A DNA stretch of 64,000 nt from Echinostoma caproni (lineage: Eukaryota; Platyhelminthes; Trematoda; Plagiorchiida; Echinostomatidae): contig UZAN01039835.1 in assembly GCA_900618425.1 (NCBI GenBank), forward strand, positions 39,052-103,051. The letters run 5' to 3'. This document shows, one piece after another, positions 42,575 to 55,679 of the stretch. The first letter of the stretch is position 1; the number at the start of each line of letters is the position of its first letter. The position numbers and the translations under genes were made by a program. Below the pieces are notes generated by a model. That model was not told where the DNA came from and did not search any database. It saw nothing but the letters and a program-made list of their open reading frames with translations.

Positions 42575-44425
42575 AGACCTTTTATTTATCCGTAAGTTAT
42601 TCGGAAATATCATTTGTTTTTCAAGTGATCTTTCAGTACATAAACGTGTGTGTTTTGAACGAAAGTTACCAATGTAAATATAGATTCACTATCAACATTG
42701 AGTTAAACATCAGCCAAGGAATTGCAAAAAGTAGATCACATTTTTTATCACGTGCAATGTTTATGACAGACTAAATACTTTTCACTATTTTCCTTTCGCA
42801 ACGTGAAATTCGTAACTATTTTCGTTCTGTCTGTTTAGTTTGATCCTGAAGATAAATTCACGGTGGACTGTGTGGCGAAGAATACCTTCCGATGAAAATC
42901 CACTCCACATTGATAGGTACAACCTTCGAAGTGCAAACCATCGCAGCAATGATCACAATTTGTAGCCGGTTTTCAAAAATATATATTTTCTCATCCGATA
43001 ATCAATTAATACAGGTTAATAGACAGTGATGAAGATTAAAAAAGACGAAAACATTTAGTTTGTGTGCAAACGTGTTCAGTTTTCGCTCAGTAATAACGTA
43101 TTTTCATGGCGAAACATGACATAAGGATTAAGGCCGACTGTTTCTTTCACGGCCTCATCCAAAAAGCTGCCCAGCAAAAGACAGTGAGATATGAACGCTG
43201 CCACCTTTCTTGTCTGTTATTCTCTTCAGATAGAGTTGGCTAAGTTGTGAAAATCATCTAATAAGAATTTAATTCATCGTTGCGTGAATACAATGAATAT
43301 CAGCTAATTCTTTTGTGAGATGGTGTTGAAACTGGCTAGATACTTAGATAGAAAAATGGAGGTGTATTAAACCAAAAAGTTGATCCTATTTCCTGAAATT
43401 ATCGGTAACGTGCAGTTCTTCCCTAACTTATATCCTTTCTCATTCTTCAAATTTTATCTAGTGTTCGATACACGGATGAAATAACTAACTGAAGTTCATA
43501 TCTGAGATCCAGTATCAGACTGAGGAAATGATACGCCGTTCGGTGACCCGTGCAACACAGGAAGAAACATCAGATGTGAACAAAATAATGATACTTCATG
43601 ATAAATGCATCTGGGTTGATGATAACCAGTTTATTTACGTGTTTGCTAGGTTCAACATGAATTCTGACACAATGCAGCACCGTCCTAAAACACCAAACAT
43701 TTTTCGATGGGACAGAGCGCTGGTATTCAAATTGTTAATATTACCATAACAGCGAACCAGCTGTGACGATTTCGAATCTCAACATCCCTACCATCTTCCC
43801 ATTTCCATATTTCCCCAGGCATTGAGTTGAAAACCTGTATATCACCGCACTTTGTTGTTCATGTGGTTTATTCACAACTAAGGAGTTGCAACGTGTGATT
43901 CGGGCGCGTTTATACACACGTCCTGGATGCGTAGATATGCGAACGCGCATTGTTTGATCAGCGGCTAGTGTGTGAAGCCGAAGTGTCTTGGAGGGGTTAG
44001 GAGGATCTCCTTAGAAGATCCGGAAGACAAATCTGGTATTCATTCGATAAACTGTGTTTTGTATCCGTCGCTGTACCTGTTTCGTCATAGATTCGAATAG
44101 TTATCTTGCCATTCGATCAATGAGTTCCACGTTGAAAATGCCGTAAAAAGAGTATATTGTCATAGGTTTACTCAGCATAATCAACTTGTCCTACGTGGTA
44201 CTACTGTTCATTAGTGTGCTTGTAAACAACTGAGCTGCACTGAAGGACCTGTACACAGCAAGGGTTCGGTGATTGCAGAAAAGATCGATGAGATTATCCC
44301 TTTTGAACGAATGAAAGAGAAACCATTGAGTTGTTAATTGTCCTAATTAGTCCACTTTCGACCAGGTCGGGTGATGCTCAATGTCAATCGCAGTGTGTAT
44401 CTATCAAGACTCATGGTAGTGTTTA
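42575..44425. other. No supported feature
   Basis: A frame at 43528-43749 has no domain. No repeats or tRNA-like heads were found. Confidence 0.35.
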
Positions 44426-44429
44426 ATTA

Positions 44430-45270
44430 TTCTCATTTAAACATCAAGCTTACTCTATAGAACGAAGAGAACAAGCAGCTTACATTTCTGGACGTTGTAC
44501 TAAGTCGTCGATTAGACGGAAGTATCCAAGGCGCCATACACAGGAAGCCATCGTGGAACAATCATTACATCCATTTCAAAAGCTATGTGCCTTAAGAAAG
44601 GAAAAGAAACCTGATTCACTGCCTCATTACCAGGGCATGGAAATTATGTACGAACGATACCATTGATATAGAATTGAGGTTGATTCCAGAGGTTTTCCTT
44701 CAAAACGGAGACCCAGAGCGATTTTTGGACAACATTTTGGGTCGTCACCGGTTGCCAAATAAGACCACTACTGCTGAGCAGAAACTCGTTTACATATCGC
44801 TACCGTGCAAGGGCGACAAAACTGCCGATACGCAGCAAAACTGCGTATTGTGTTCATCCCCATGCCACTTTTGTGCTTTCAACTCAAAGATAAATTACCT
44901 GTCCCCGTCACGTCTTTCTGTGTGTGCTTATTTACCTGTTCCTGTGGGGCAAGGTACATTGGCCCTAGGAGCAGACGTTTATTTGAACGAGTCCGTGAGC
45001 ACCACCCGGCCTGGTTGAACAGCGCAGTAACTAGGACCGTTAACAGCTCAATCGTTTCACACCTGGTGGAATCAAATCACGTAGTTAATGNTAATGTGGC
45101 CGAGGCGTTTCGACCCCTCTACTTAGTTCGCACTCACCGATCTAAAACGATTAGGAGTCGCATTTTACTACAGCGTAAGCGATCGGAATCCGCCCACATA
45201 ATTCCTCCCTTTATGCTCCAAAAAACGATTCGTAAGAAAATCGGTCTTCCATGGCCAACACCACTCAGAC
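44430..45270 (+). mobile_element. Penelope-like element, RT end plus GIY-YIG endonuclease
   Basis: The frame from 44430 reads KQLTFLDVVLSRRLDGSIQG, AIHRKPSWNNHYIHFKSYV, HCLITRAWKLCTND and VFLQNGDPERFLDNILG, the Penelope palm end and linker. After a frame change near 44820, KLRIVFIPMPLLCFQLKDKL and CLFTCSCGARYIGPRSRRLF follow; the usual R-T of the Y-I-G-R-T box is P-R here. Then come REHHPAWLNSAV and SSIVSHLVESNHVVN, the endonuclease C-terminal helices, up to a basic end. The N at 45091 is flanked by repeated TAATG, likely another contig join. It is one of the better preserved Penelope copies, but the front of the RT is missing. Confidence 0.85.
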
Positions 45271-45274
45271 ACAG

Positions 45275-46920
45275 CCATCCCGTCATCCATCCAGAATGAG
45301 AAACCAGTAAATATACCAAATCCATGTATGATCTGTATTGGCTTTTGAAGGTTCCACTCATAAAAGTTAATCTTCGTGAACCGTGTATTCTTTTGTTGTA
45401 ATGGGCTCATTGTAAAATGTAAAAGGTAATTAAAGGAGTAGCGCACCTGGCTATTTTTCCCGCATAGATAACGTTTTCTAACCAAAAACTTTGATACACA
45501 ACAACGGTCTGGTTTTCCATCTCATTATCAGTTAGAGAAAATTCCTTCAGCTTACTGCTTAATACAAATTCCACTCCGAAGAGCCCAATTTCGGACCTAG
45601 TCCCGGAAAAATTCGACAGAAGTTAAACGGGACAATATGCAGAATGAAAGCAAGCAACGCGTAATACAACAATGCCGTTATCCTTAAAACCACCTCGGTG
45701 TAAAACAGAATAAGAAAGAACTGAGTTCATAAACCGTTTACTGTCCTGTCATGAATGTTTGATGCTCGTCTCCTCAAGTGATCCTAATGAGTATTGAACT
45801 CCGAAACTAATGGAAATAACAGTCTGATAACCTAATTAACCGTTAGCCTGATGATGAATTCTGTCTATTTACGGTGCAGGTCAATCTGTCCCAGTGTATT
45901 CAAGCAACGCACTCCGTTGACGATTGTCAACTATTTTAAAGCAACTGAACACCGATCCTCAGCTTCAGAGTTTGTAGGTGTCTTGACTGATAAAATGTGA
46001 ATAATTTACATCTTTCCCTGTGAAAAATACTGTTTATCAAGTGAGTGTTCATAATTAATTGTTATTGCTTCAACACATATTGTATCAATGTATTCATCGA
46101 TTAACGCGGAGTGTGTGAATTGCATTAGCATGCCAACTAACCAGTCACGTTGGCACCGATCTGTTTTACATCTGTTTCGAAGCCAAATCTAATAATAGAT
46201 TGATTGAGTACTCACTTGCATGTGTGTATGTGTTTAGTTGGTCTATAGAACTCATACCAAGGCTATTGACTACTAGCCATTCAGTTCATTTTTGATCCAA
46301 CAGCAACGATAGAGAACGCAGTTGACAATTTCTAACTCCATTCGAAGCCTCCCACCAAATCAGCATTTGCATGCAGACAGGCAATCGGGCTACAATGAAT
46401 TCTACAAGGGCATTTTAATTCACATTCAACTTACAGTTACTCGTGAGTAGTGGTATGGGATAAACGACATTGATTTTAACTGACCATCGTCCAGACTTCC
46501 TGACTTCTTTATTATTCAACGATATTGAAACATTTTCATAACACATTTAGAAAAGATACGCACATTAACTCAATAACGCTTTTCGTAGAAAAAAGTGGCG
46601 AGAAACCCTTTTCTTTGTTTTCAAACCTTTCCCTGACATTTGAGTGAGTCATGGGAATGATTGACTTATCAATAAATATCAATAAATAAACTTCGATTGC
46701 TTCCTCGTCTTGTCCCTCACCTGTGGCCTCAAACAATTGGATTTCTTATGACCCTCTCTGCGATCTGACTGGATCATTTTCGGCGAATTGTGCAACTTGT
46801 AATCCCACAACCTGGCGCAAGAGTTTCTGATCATCAATTCGTAGTGTTTGTGACGCTTTTGTTGTCACCTACAATCCAGCCGTGTAATGATGATACTCGT
46901 GCTGTGTCCAGTCGAAGTTC
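45275..46920. other. No gene; one palindrome-related segment
   Basis: Only 46425-46500 is recognisable (relative of the palindromic element at 41.05 kb). A minus frame at 46536-46736 shows no domain. Confidence 0.35.
46425..46500. repeat. Relative of one arm of the 41.05 kb palindrome
   Basis: CTTACAGTTACTCGTGAGTA followed by GTGGTATGGGATAA and CATTGATTTT matches both arms of 41049-41189. Only one arm is clear, so this is a truncated copy. Confidence 0.5.
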
Positions 46921-46924
46921 ATGA

Positions 46925-46987
46925 GGCATTTTAGGGACTCAAGGCTAACGCAAGCATGCTACCCACTCGACCACCGGGCAGCTGATC
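46925..46987 (-). mobile_element. Truncated SINE type A head, inverted
   Basis: On the minus strand: GATCAGCTGCCCGGTGGTCG, an A box TGGTCGAGTGGG and GCATGCTTGCGTTAGCC, matching the head of the SINE at 47013 on the other strand. It lacks B box and hammerhead. The two heads face each other across 25 bases and would fold into a long hairpin. Confidence 0.7.
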
Positions 46988-47012
46988 AAAAAATGGAAAT
47001 GAAAAACGATCC

Positions 47013-47200
47013 GATCAGCTGCCCGGTGACCAAGTGGGTGGTAAGCTTGCGTTCTGCCTGTAAGGTCCCGGGTTCGATCCCTAGTTGGGTCGATGGATTC
47101 GCACTGCTGATGAAACCCAAATAGGTCGAAACAGTTGTCTAGTGCTTCCTAGCTTTTCAGTTCACGCTTCATTTGCTATAAGTAAGACGAATTCACCTTA
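47013..47200 (+). mobile_element. Hammerhead-bearing tRNA-like SINE, copy 2
   Basis: Head GATCAGCTGCCCGGTGACC, A box TGACCAAGTGGG (47027-47038), B box GGTTCGATCCC (47071-47081), hammerhead 47095-47149, then a tail CTAGCTTTTCAGTTCACGC ending in GAATTCACC. The A-B spacing is that of a tRNA-type internal Pol III promoter, so it could drive its own transcription. It is the best preserved type A copy. Confidence 0.8.
47095..47149 (+). ncRNA. Type I hammerhead ribozyme, nearly intact
   Basis: Stem I: GGA / TCC outer and GCACTG / TAGTGC inner (one G.T pair) around a TTC / T internal loop; CTGATGA at 47107-47113; stem II A-ACC(CAAATA)GGT-C, in which the closing pair next to the core is A.C instead of G-C; GAAA 47128-47131; stem III ACA-GT-TGT; GTC cleavage triplet ending at 47139. 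The order and loop sequence (CAAATA) resemble the hammerheads of schistosome satellite DNA. The A.C closing pair would weaken but may not abolish folding. Confidence 0.75.
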
Positions 47201-47279
47201 GAAGTTGAACCGAATCCTCCATCACCAACTTTGAATCCTATTCTATTGAAGCGTTGGCATTGAATCACCACAGTGAATT

Positions 47280-47940
47280 TTTGTTCGAGATTTCACTCAA
47301 CCTTAAAGGGTCATCCGCAGCTCAGTTAACCTCAGCTGTAGTATTCGGTCCAAATATAAAACACGGGGATTTTTTCCGAATGATGACTCGCTCGAGTCGA
47401 AAACTCGTCCTAGTCGAAGGCTGAGAAAGACCGACAGACAAGTAGGAGAAAGAGAACATGTGTGATCAAAGAAGATTTTATAAACAAAACGTTCACAAGA
47501 ATCAATAAGGAGATCGCACAGTTCGGCAACAAGCAAGGCTATAAGAATAAGCGAAACGCAGCAGATTATGGCTAAACTGTGACGAAGAATAATGAATTTT
47601 TCAAGTACACCGGTGAAGATGGTAGGGAGCAATGAATAATAACGGGTAAGGCATATTTCTATTTAAAGGACGAGATAACAGAGTGTTTGCAAATAAATAG
47701 CCTCAGTCTGCGGATGTGGAACAACGAACGTTTGTTTTCCAACGGTACTCAGGATATGAGTAGACCACCTGCAATTACTTTCCATAGCAACAGCAAGGTA
47801 CTAGATAGTATCCATTCTACAAACGGAAAACCATAAATGCACTACGATTCGTTGAGATAGGAGGAATTTGAAAGGACGGTAGATTCAAAACATTTAGATA
47901 AATTGAGACAAGTCCTTAAGAGCGGGAAGAATAAAAAACA
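47280..47940 (-). mobile_element. CR1-like LINE, C-terminal region
   Basis: The frame 47303-47632 reads LLPTIFTGVLEKFIILRHSL and SCERFVYKIFFDHTCSL, corresponding to YCSPVIFPGVLKKDFYLLAR and CESFTAKIFFDSQHPL of the LINE at 5.5 kb. To the right another frame gives YLGVAVAMESNCRWSTHIL, matching KYLGVTLSHNLSWSLHV. The end is diverged and the RT core is missing. It adjoins the hammerhead SINE on its left. Confidence 0.65.
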
Positions 47941-47944
47941 AAAT

Positions 47945-50900
47945 ATCTCCTTCATAAAAATAAAATTTATTTCCTCTACACCTCTGAGTGATCCAGCTGG
48001 TTACCAGCGTGACGGCTGTTAGTCTCAGTGATAAAAACCAAGAATCCGAACTTATCATAAACAATAATTAGGTGCGACCAACGCCCATGCAAATATCCGC
48101 CCCGCATGAGTGATGGTGCTTATTATAATCTTAAGAAATATGTCCGAATTCAACGAAATTCGAGATAAAAATAGTTTAAATAAGTTTATTCTGTTTCCAG
48201 TACGTTTCTCTCGATTACACATCGATGCAGTCAACTTATGTATGTAGTTATCATGAATTGGAGGTCAATCAGATGAAAACTGTAAATAATTTAAACTATA
48301 CCCCGCTAACCCGAAGGGGCATACTATTATACACCTGTTTATACAAGATTCCGAACCCTAATAAGGAAACGTGCATGTGGGGAAGGGGCCATTAGAGACG
48401 CTGATGCTGCTTAAAACGTGATCAATGCACGTGTTCCGGATCCAATAGCATGGCTGGTCTGCTGAAATCCGTCGGATTCACCTTCTACGTCACCTACTAT
48501 GTTACTGTCCGTTTCAAACGAGACCATCGTGTATGACATCTAAATAACGCCGATTCATTATTGCTAAACGTTCAACTCAACCGTCCTTGCTCCATCACCA
48601 AATCAACCTTGGTTTACCTATGAAAATGCATTACTTGTCGCCGAATCTCTCCCTCGCATGTGTTCGTGTGCGAAAGGCATATTACGCGGGTCTTCACTGA
48701 ATTGAGCGCGATTCTTGAATTACTCTCTGAGGTTAAGCAGCAGTTGAAACAAACGACGTCATTAAAATGCAACTAAACTTCTCAGTAGTCTCCAGTTAGG
48801 AGTTTGAAGGGAATATTTCTGATCACACGGGTGTCTGTCGAAAGCATAGCCTAATTTTTCGTCATGAATATGGTGTTAGAGTTCATTCGGGATACTTCTA
48901 CGAGAAACGAGAAACGATTTATAGGCAGAGCCAATTAAATTTGGTCTGAGAAGATGATAAATGAGATGAACCTGTTTCAATCTTATTAAGTTTCATCATA
49001 CACTTGAATTAAATCCTGCACTATACCCTCCGTAACACGTGGTTAGAGTCGAATCATTCTATTCGAGCCGTAAATACTGGAAGCCGACAGTGACAAGAGT
49101 GAAGTGTTCTTCCCATAACACGCTTGCAAATTTTGGGCGAAGTAATCAACAGCCTGGTCCAGTAGTCAAAGCGCATTGGGGTTGCGTTCCACTTGTTAGG
49201 TCCCTGAATGGATTCTGAGTTGTGCTGAAAACTAAAGTAACCTATGGAGCTCCAACAACAAGTGGGAAAGCATGGGGTTAAGATATCTTATATCTGGTAC
49301 TTGCATTGTTAGTGCTAACTCAGCTGTGCGTGAAACCTTTGCAATCTGAGTGCCAAGCTCAGCGAGCAACTTTTAAATAACCCCATTTGGCTGATTAGGG
49401 AAAACGTATCAAATCAGACCCGACGACATTACGAACAACAATCAACGGGAATGCGATAGTAAGGAAGCGCAAAATTGGCTTAATTTTATCTCTGAAAGTT
49501 TTTGGCGTTCGACTATGTAATGTTAGGTAGAGTACACAATCAGTAGTGATGATCAGGACATTTGGCTTAGCATAGCTGTTATTTCAAGTGGACTGATTGT
49601 CTTAACATAAAATATGTCCTCTTTCAGGCTAGTTCACTGCAGTTATTCAAACAATATTTTATAAGATTCAAACTATTTTACTTAAGGGGTTGATAACGTA
49701 AACGAAAAGAATAATACTATGCTGTTTGATACGGCGTTTTCTACTATATTCCTTGAAATGCCAACTGACGTTATCGTAGAACACTGTGTGTATTTAGATT
49801 CTGTCAACTTCTCCAAGATCAGTTATTTCTGATTCTCAATGCTGGATGGTAAGATATATTTATGAATTTATTTATGATTGAGATCTACCTTAATGCAATA
49901 ATTCATGTGTATGGCAGCCCGTGCCAAACAACGAATGGGTCACGAAAATGGTCGAATCAAATGACTGCCGCGGGGACCAATCAAATTTGGCATTTTAAGG
50001 TCTCATCGAAATATGTTGATGACATTTGTTTGAAAATTTTGAAAATTTAAAAATGCCCCTTTTCAGTGATGCTTTGTGTATCAGTGAACATACTAATGGC
50101 TTGAATCTTGTGTACTTCGAGAAGTTTAAATAACAGCTTTTCGTGGTGGTATGGTCGGTAGTATGGAGTGTATCCTGCAGTATGTGTTTGACGTGACTTC
50201 GTCCCGATGGACATCTACACTGACGATCAAGCAATAATAAAAGTAGGCGACTGGACGTTGGATAAACGAGAGCATCCATCAGACCAAATGAAAATGGAGA
50301 GCGAATAGACGAGACTCGAAAGTTACTTGAACAACCACAGTCCACCACTGCGCGTGAACCGGCGTCGGGGTTTTCATGCCACGGTCAGATTATGGACGGT
50401 TCACGCTGTCCAATTGTTATCGGGAATCAGTTGAATGAAGGCCGCTCCATCGTATCACCTTGTTTGTTTGTGTTCATCCTTGATTAATAAAATACTTATA
50501 CGCCTAAGGGAGATCATTCGAAATAATTGATTTCACTTTATCCCCCTCTATTCCGAAAAGGTCGGCTGACCTATTCAGTGCTTATGGATTTGCTCTGGAA
50601 AAAATCCCATTCGGGGTACACTATTGAAACAGATGTTGCCATAGCACAGAGTTTGTCAGAAGTGGCGAGCGAATGAGAAAAATGGAAGACAAATGTTCGC
50701 CGATCTACAAACAATCACGTGATATCTGCTATCGATTCAAGTACTGTAAGTGTTAGATACACGCGGTTATTAGATGACAAGGAACCTTGGGGTTGGAAGA
50801 CAATACCCTTACCTCTGAGTTTGAACAATTGTTTTTGTTAGATATCTCACATACATGTGATGTGATTCTCCACGGTTTACCGATTTTCGCTTGCATAATA

Positions 50901-52375
50901 ATATTGACAATAAATTCAACACATACTGCATCGATCTTATCGAAAGATATTTATTCACACCAAGGTCCACGATAGTTCACTGTATCAATTATGTTCGTTG
51001 TTTTATTTCACAAATAAAGTTATTATGTTATTGCTGATACTTTGAACTGCTTGAACAACATAAAATGTCTCGCACTTCGGGGTCTTGGCCGCAAATGATC
51101 TCAACGCTCTTTTGACGGTTGAAACACCCATTGCGTATATTTTTGTCTTTGTTTCACATCATTTGTTGTCCTCGGGATTGTATACCACTACTTCTACTCC
51201 CACTCATGCTGTTGCAACTACTACAAAGATTAGTTTCCATATCTCCACGGAAACCAATCACTGCCGCAAGACTTCAAAATGAAGCATTCATGCATTGTCA
51301 TCACCAGGCTTGAAGCTGCTCCACCAATGGTGCAAGGGAGGGAGGGATCTGCTACTCTCAAGCTCGTCTAAGTTAGCATACATCCGTTCACATACCGAGT
51401 AATTCATTTGGGACTGGAATTCATTACCACGAAGTGGTTGCAAAAGAGCCCACATTTCAAGATCCATATGAGGATAAGTTAGTCACTGGAATTGTGTTTC
51501 ACCAAGTACTGTCGAATCCACAGGGATTCGGTTGTGGTAATTTTATTCACCCACTTCTTCCACTGCTAACCGCGTTGCTCAACACCCACCTCAGGGGTCA
51601 TCCATTCAATTGAGTGCCCCAAACATATCTATGCAACATTCCAATCTCTTTTCTGTTTTTTATCCATATGGACAATCATGTGACAGCAACCAAAACCGGG
51701 GCACGAAAGTGAATGGTTAATGGTTGTAAACCTAAACGGACCTGAACGCAATATACTGTCGTCATTCCTTCCAAATCGAATTATACACTACTTGAGATTC
51801 TCATCCAGTTCACATCATCTTATAACTGGTTTCTTTAAGATTATACTTCATATTTTGAAACCGGCTGCATTTTCAGCAGTGAAGCTGGGATTCCCGCAAG
51901 GCTCTTTGAGAATTTGACAAATTTCGTCACCTAAACACCTGATGCAACTACAAGACCTTTGGACTTTAAGCATTAAAATAACACACGAAGTTACCGGCAT
52001 CCGCTTTTCAAAGCCAAATCTGGCCGCGTGGGGTTTATCGGCTCTCCATTCGTCTTCAAGCAGGATGCAATAAACCGGTTGACGACAATGTATCCTCACC
52101 TTCCGCTTGATCACAAGCAATTATCACCTGTTTACGTGAACAAACCCCCTGTGTGTTGGTCAACTGAGTGCATCGAACAACCGCTCCGTCCCTACTGTGA
52201 CTAACAAACTGCTCACCCTGTTATCATGTCCCTCCCTCTGGGGTGGTGTTGGTGCTGAGATAAAAATGTGATCAAACAATAAGATTGTACAGGAAATGAG
52301 GTGTCTAGCAAATGTCTGATATTGTCCAGAATTCACCAAACAATCGGTCACACTACACTACCCTTGACGTAATCA
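47945..52375. other. Long stretch without a supported gene
   Basis: A minus frame of 117 codons at 49995-50348 has a Ser/Arg-rich start and no domain; others at 50787, 51085 and 51848 are short. No tRNA-like head or transposon motif was recognised. Old unrecognisable repeats are likely. Confidence 0.35.
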
Positions 52376-52379
52376 AGAC

Positions 52380-53990
52380 AAGGAAATAGTAATTTCGAGG
52401 ACTGACAAAGACGCTGAGGTAGTATTGATGAATCAAATAGGAGCAATTTTGCATGACAAGATCAAAGTTCAGCAACTGGACAGGGATGAGGATAATACAG
52501 ACTCCATTTAAAACAACGAACGACGTTGCTGAAGAGACTGCAGAGTGAGATTCATTTCACAACGATGGAATTCGAGAGCCTAAAACCCCAAGGCTCAGTT
52601 ATCCCACGTCAACACGATCTGCCTAAGGTACATAAGCCAAATTGTTCTCTGCGATCGATAATTTCAATGTCAGGTTCTCCTTACAATTCAACTGCACGAT
52701 GGCCCGTCTCTAATCTATAGAACCCATCCGGAAGAAAATAGTGAAATTCAGCTTACACGATACAGGTCACTGTCGAAATAATCAAAAACCTGAACATGAA
52801 AAACAATGCAATATCTTCAAGGGGATCTATCCCCACTTTTCATCAATGTGCCACCGATTGAAACGATTAATTATTTGAAAGAACTACTTTTGTGTTACAG
52901 TGTGAACATTTAATTCGTATGCAATGGACACATGTACCACCAAGTTAATGTTGTGGCAATGAATTCAACACTTACCCCATAACTAGCAGACATCTTTATG
53001 GCTAAGTTGGAAAACTATGGACTTAAAGACAAGATCTCTGAAGTGGATACTTATTTCCGCTACATTCATGATATCTTATCCATTAGCAATGCAAAAACAA
53101 ATGTTTCGCAACTTTTGTTAACGTTCAACACTGCATATCAGTCGATACATTTTACGCTGGAGCCCGAAATGGATGGATGCTTTCCTCTTCTCACAGTGCT
53201 GCTTTCCGGAAACGAGGATGGAACCACTGAGAAGAGCGTGTGTAGAAATCGAACGTGGATTGGGCAATACATAAACTTCCACTGTGCAGTATCCAGTAAG
53301 CAAAACCGAAAACTAGTGCGTTTTCTAGCCCCCAACGGAACTTGGGCAAATGAATTAAAGCAGCTACAAAGCACCTTCTGACAGAATGGACACACAAACT
53401 AGTTCACCAGAGAGTATCTGAAAACAAAACCGCAAAAGAGCCATCCCTACACCGTCCCTAAAAAACGATTACTTATCAATCTGCCTTTGATCAATTACAA
53501 TTTCAGTGAACTCTTCGGAAGGAGACTCTCACTAGCATTAAAGTTCACATTTTACGTCGCCGAACTGAAAATAATCTATTCATCCTATCTGGTCATCGCT
53601 CAGAGACTTGAGGATCGACTGCCACTGTCAACCACTTCTTTCATTTCATTTGCTCCTTTGGAGCCAGCTACATCGGCCGTACCAGTCGGCAGTTGACCAA
53701 ACGGATTCAAGAAAAGCATCCGGCCTGGTTCAGAAAAGGATTATCAAAGGTCATTTGTAGCTCAATTGTGGAGCATCTGATCAACACGGGACACAGTAGA
53801 TGTAGAAAGGCCATTTAAGGTCATCTACAGAACCCTGAGGAACCTGCCAAAACAACCGAGGCAAATTATATTTTGCACGGCCGATGCGGTAGCTATTCGG
53901 ATCCACCGTTCTAAACTGTACAAAGAAAAGCGGATTATTCACATATTGAGATTGCCAGGGTCCGCATCTGTCGTAAATTTAAATGAGCTA
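52380..53990 (+). mobile_element. Penelope-like element, RT to GIY-YIG
   Basis: In order: EIVISRTDKDAEVVLMNQIG (about 52390), GSVIPRQHDLPKVHKPNCSL and RSIISMSGSPYNSTA (the L-P-K-V-H-K-P RT motif), KLENYGLKDKISEVDTYFRY, IHDILSISNAK in the place of the YxDD box, FTLEPEMDGCFPLLTVLLSG, SVCRNRTWIGQYINFHCAVS, then after frame changes CSFGASYIGRTSRQLTKR (GIY-YIG box, about 53660) and SSIVEHLINTGH, ending with a basic RSKLYKEKRIIHIL. The RT box reads RYIHDI rather than Y-V-D-D-x, so catalysis is probably lost. It is the most complete Penelope copy in the window. Confidence 0.88.
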
Positions 53991-53994
53991 CCGA

Positions 53995-55495
53995 GTACCT
54001 GGTATAGTGAGTAGCGCGTACTGATGCAGTCTTTTATTCTCTTTCATATATTGGTGCTTGAACCGTGATACATTTTTCAAAATATAAACCTATTAGTTTC
54101 ACTCTAGTCAACCTATAGACAGACCATATCTCCCTAACCTATAAGATTACTATGTTTCAAAACATGGGGCATCTCAAAGATAATCATGGAATAATTATTA
54201 AATATTCACCTACGGCTTGCTCATGTGACTCTGTCTTGCTTTCGCCAAATGCGAGGTGTTTGATAGTTTCGTTTTTCTTTCATTGGTCTTCTTCTCGTCA
54301 TAATCTTTTGTGAGTATCCTTTCCGCAACCTGTGGATCACTATGGGGCCATAAAAAAGGGTTTGTTCAAATTAGGAATTAACTAGTGCTGCTTTTGTGCC
54401 CGTCTTGATCATTCTATGTGAAAAGAAGCGAAAAACTGTGGGTGGCTCATGTGATTCACCAATAGATTGCGTTGGCACGCAACGAGCTAACAAGTAGCGA
54501 ATATCACTCGTTAACTTTTACTTCGATCTTAACACTACACAGTTGGTTCACTACTGGTTGACATACCGACTATTTTTAAACTTGCCCCAATCCCGGTGAC
54601 AAATCCTAATCCGAAATTCCTTAAGCCAGTAGTATTGTCTACCTAAGTAGACAGCGACCGTATATATTCACACAGTGAGTAAGTGTTTTTTTGTTTCACA
54701 TCAGCTGATCACGGACTTCTGATTGACAGTCGACATGAAGAACAATAGGTAAGAATTGAAAAAAATAGTTCACAACTCCATTGCACCTTTATTTTCATAT
54801 GCTGAAAATCTAAAATAAATTAGTTAATCATCATAAAAAACAATTACCACTCCAAAAACTAATCCTGGTGCGGTATTCCCGAGAAGTCTTGGACCCGGTT
54901 CTTCCTCTGAGAAAAGAGGGAAAGAGGTTATCCATCGACTTAGAATCTCTGGAACACATCGAGATCGGTTTCCGAAACTTTAGAACAGTCTTGGGTGGTG
55001 AAAACCAATGCATCCCATCACGCATGAGGCATAGATACAGCCTGTATTNNNNNNGAGTTATGTCTAGCGAACTCCAACTTCATTTATGAATAACTTTTCC
55101 TAGTGACAACTCACATCTAAGCGACCTAAAGATTGCCATCGGTGACAGAATAAAGAAGGCCCCTTACAACATAAGAGCCACCAATTTTACAATTTGTATG
55201 CGCATCATAGCCTTACATATTGGCACTGAAATCGGGTGCGAGACAAGGATATCCTCTTGCTAGCGTGGTTTAACTAAGCCATAGGTTGAATAACAAGGTA
55301 ATTATTTGAAAGCTTCGCTGATATTCTGTTAAGCCCAAAGAAAATGACCTCTGACTTGGTATATACAGATGCGTGTTTCCCATGCTAAAATCACATGAAA
55401 TGTAACAGAACAAACAGGGTCAATGAAAACCACGTTACTTTCGTTACTTATTTCCAATATTTGTGACGTCGTTTACAACACCCACCCACCCCCGG
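53995..55495. other. No supported feature; 6-N gap
   Basis: A six-base N run lies at 55049-55054. A frame pair at 54831-55089 is open on both strands but has no domain. Confidence 0.35.
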
Positions 55496-55505
55496 TTAAA
55501 ATGGG

Positions 55506-55679
55506 CGGTGGTGGCCCGGTGGTAACGTTACCAATTATCACCTCGGAGGACGGGTGTTCAAATCCCACCACCACTGACTGTCTTTCCCCATCATGTGTGT
55601 TGTATGGCAGCTCTTTGATTGGCCGCTTTCCCCTTCCTGGATGTTGTATCTTTGTATACTCAATAAAAGGAAGTAAATG
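55506..55679 (+). mobile_element. tRNA-derived SINE (type B), copy 2
   Basis: Head CGGTGGTGGCCCGGTGGTAA with A box, B box GTTCAAATCCC (55555-55565), CACCACCACTG, body with CTTTGATTGGCCGCTT and tail TACTCAATAAAAGGAAGTAA. It is flanked by AAAATGGG at 55498-55505 and 55680-55687, a convincing 8-bp target duplication. The same family occurs inverted at 36887-37060. Confidence 0.85.
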
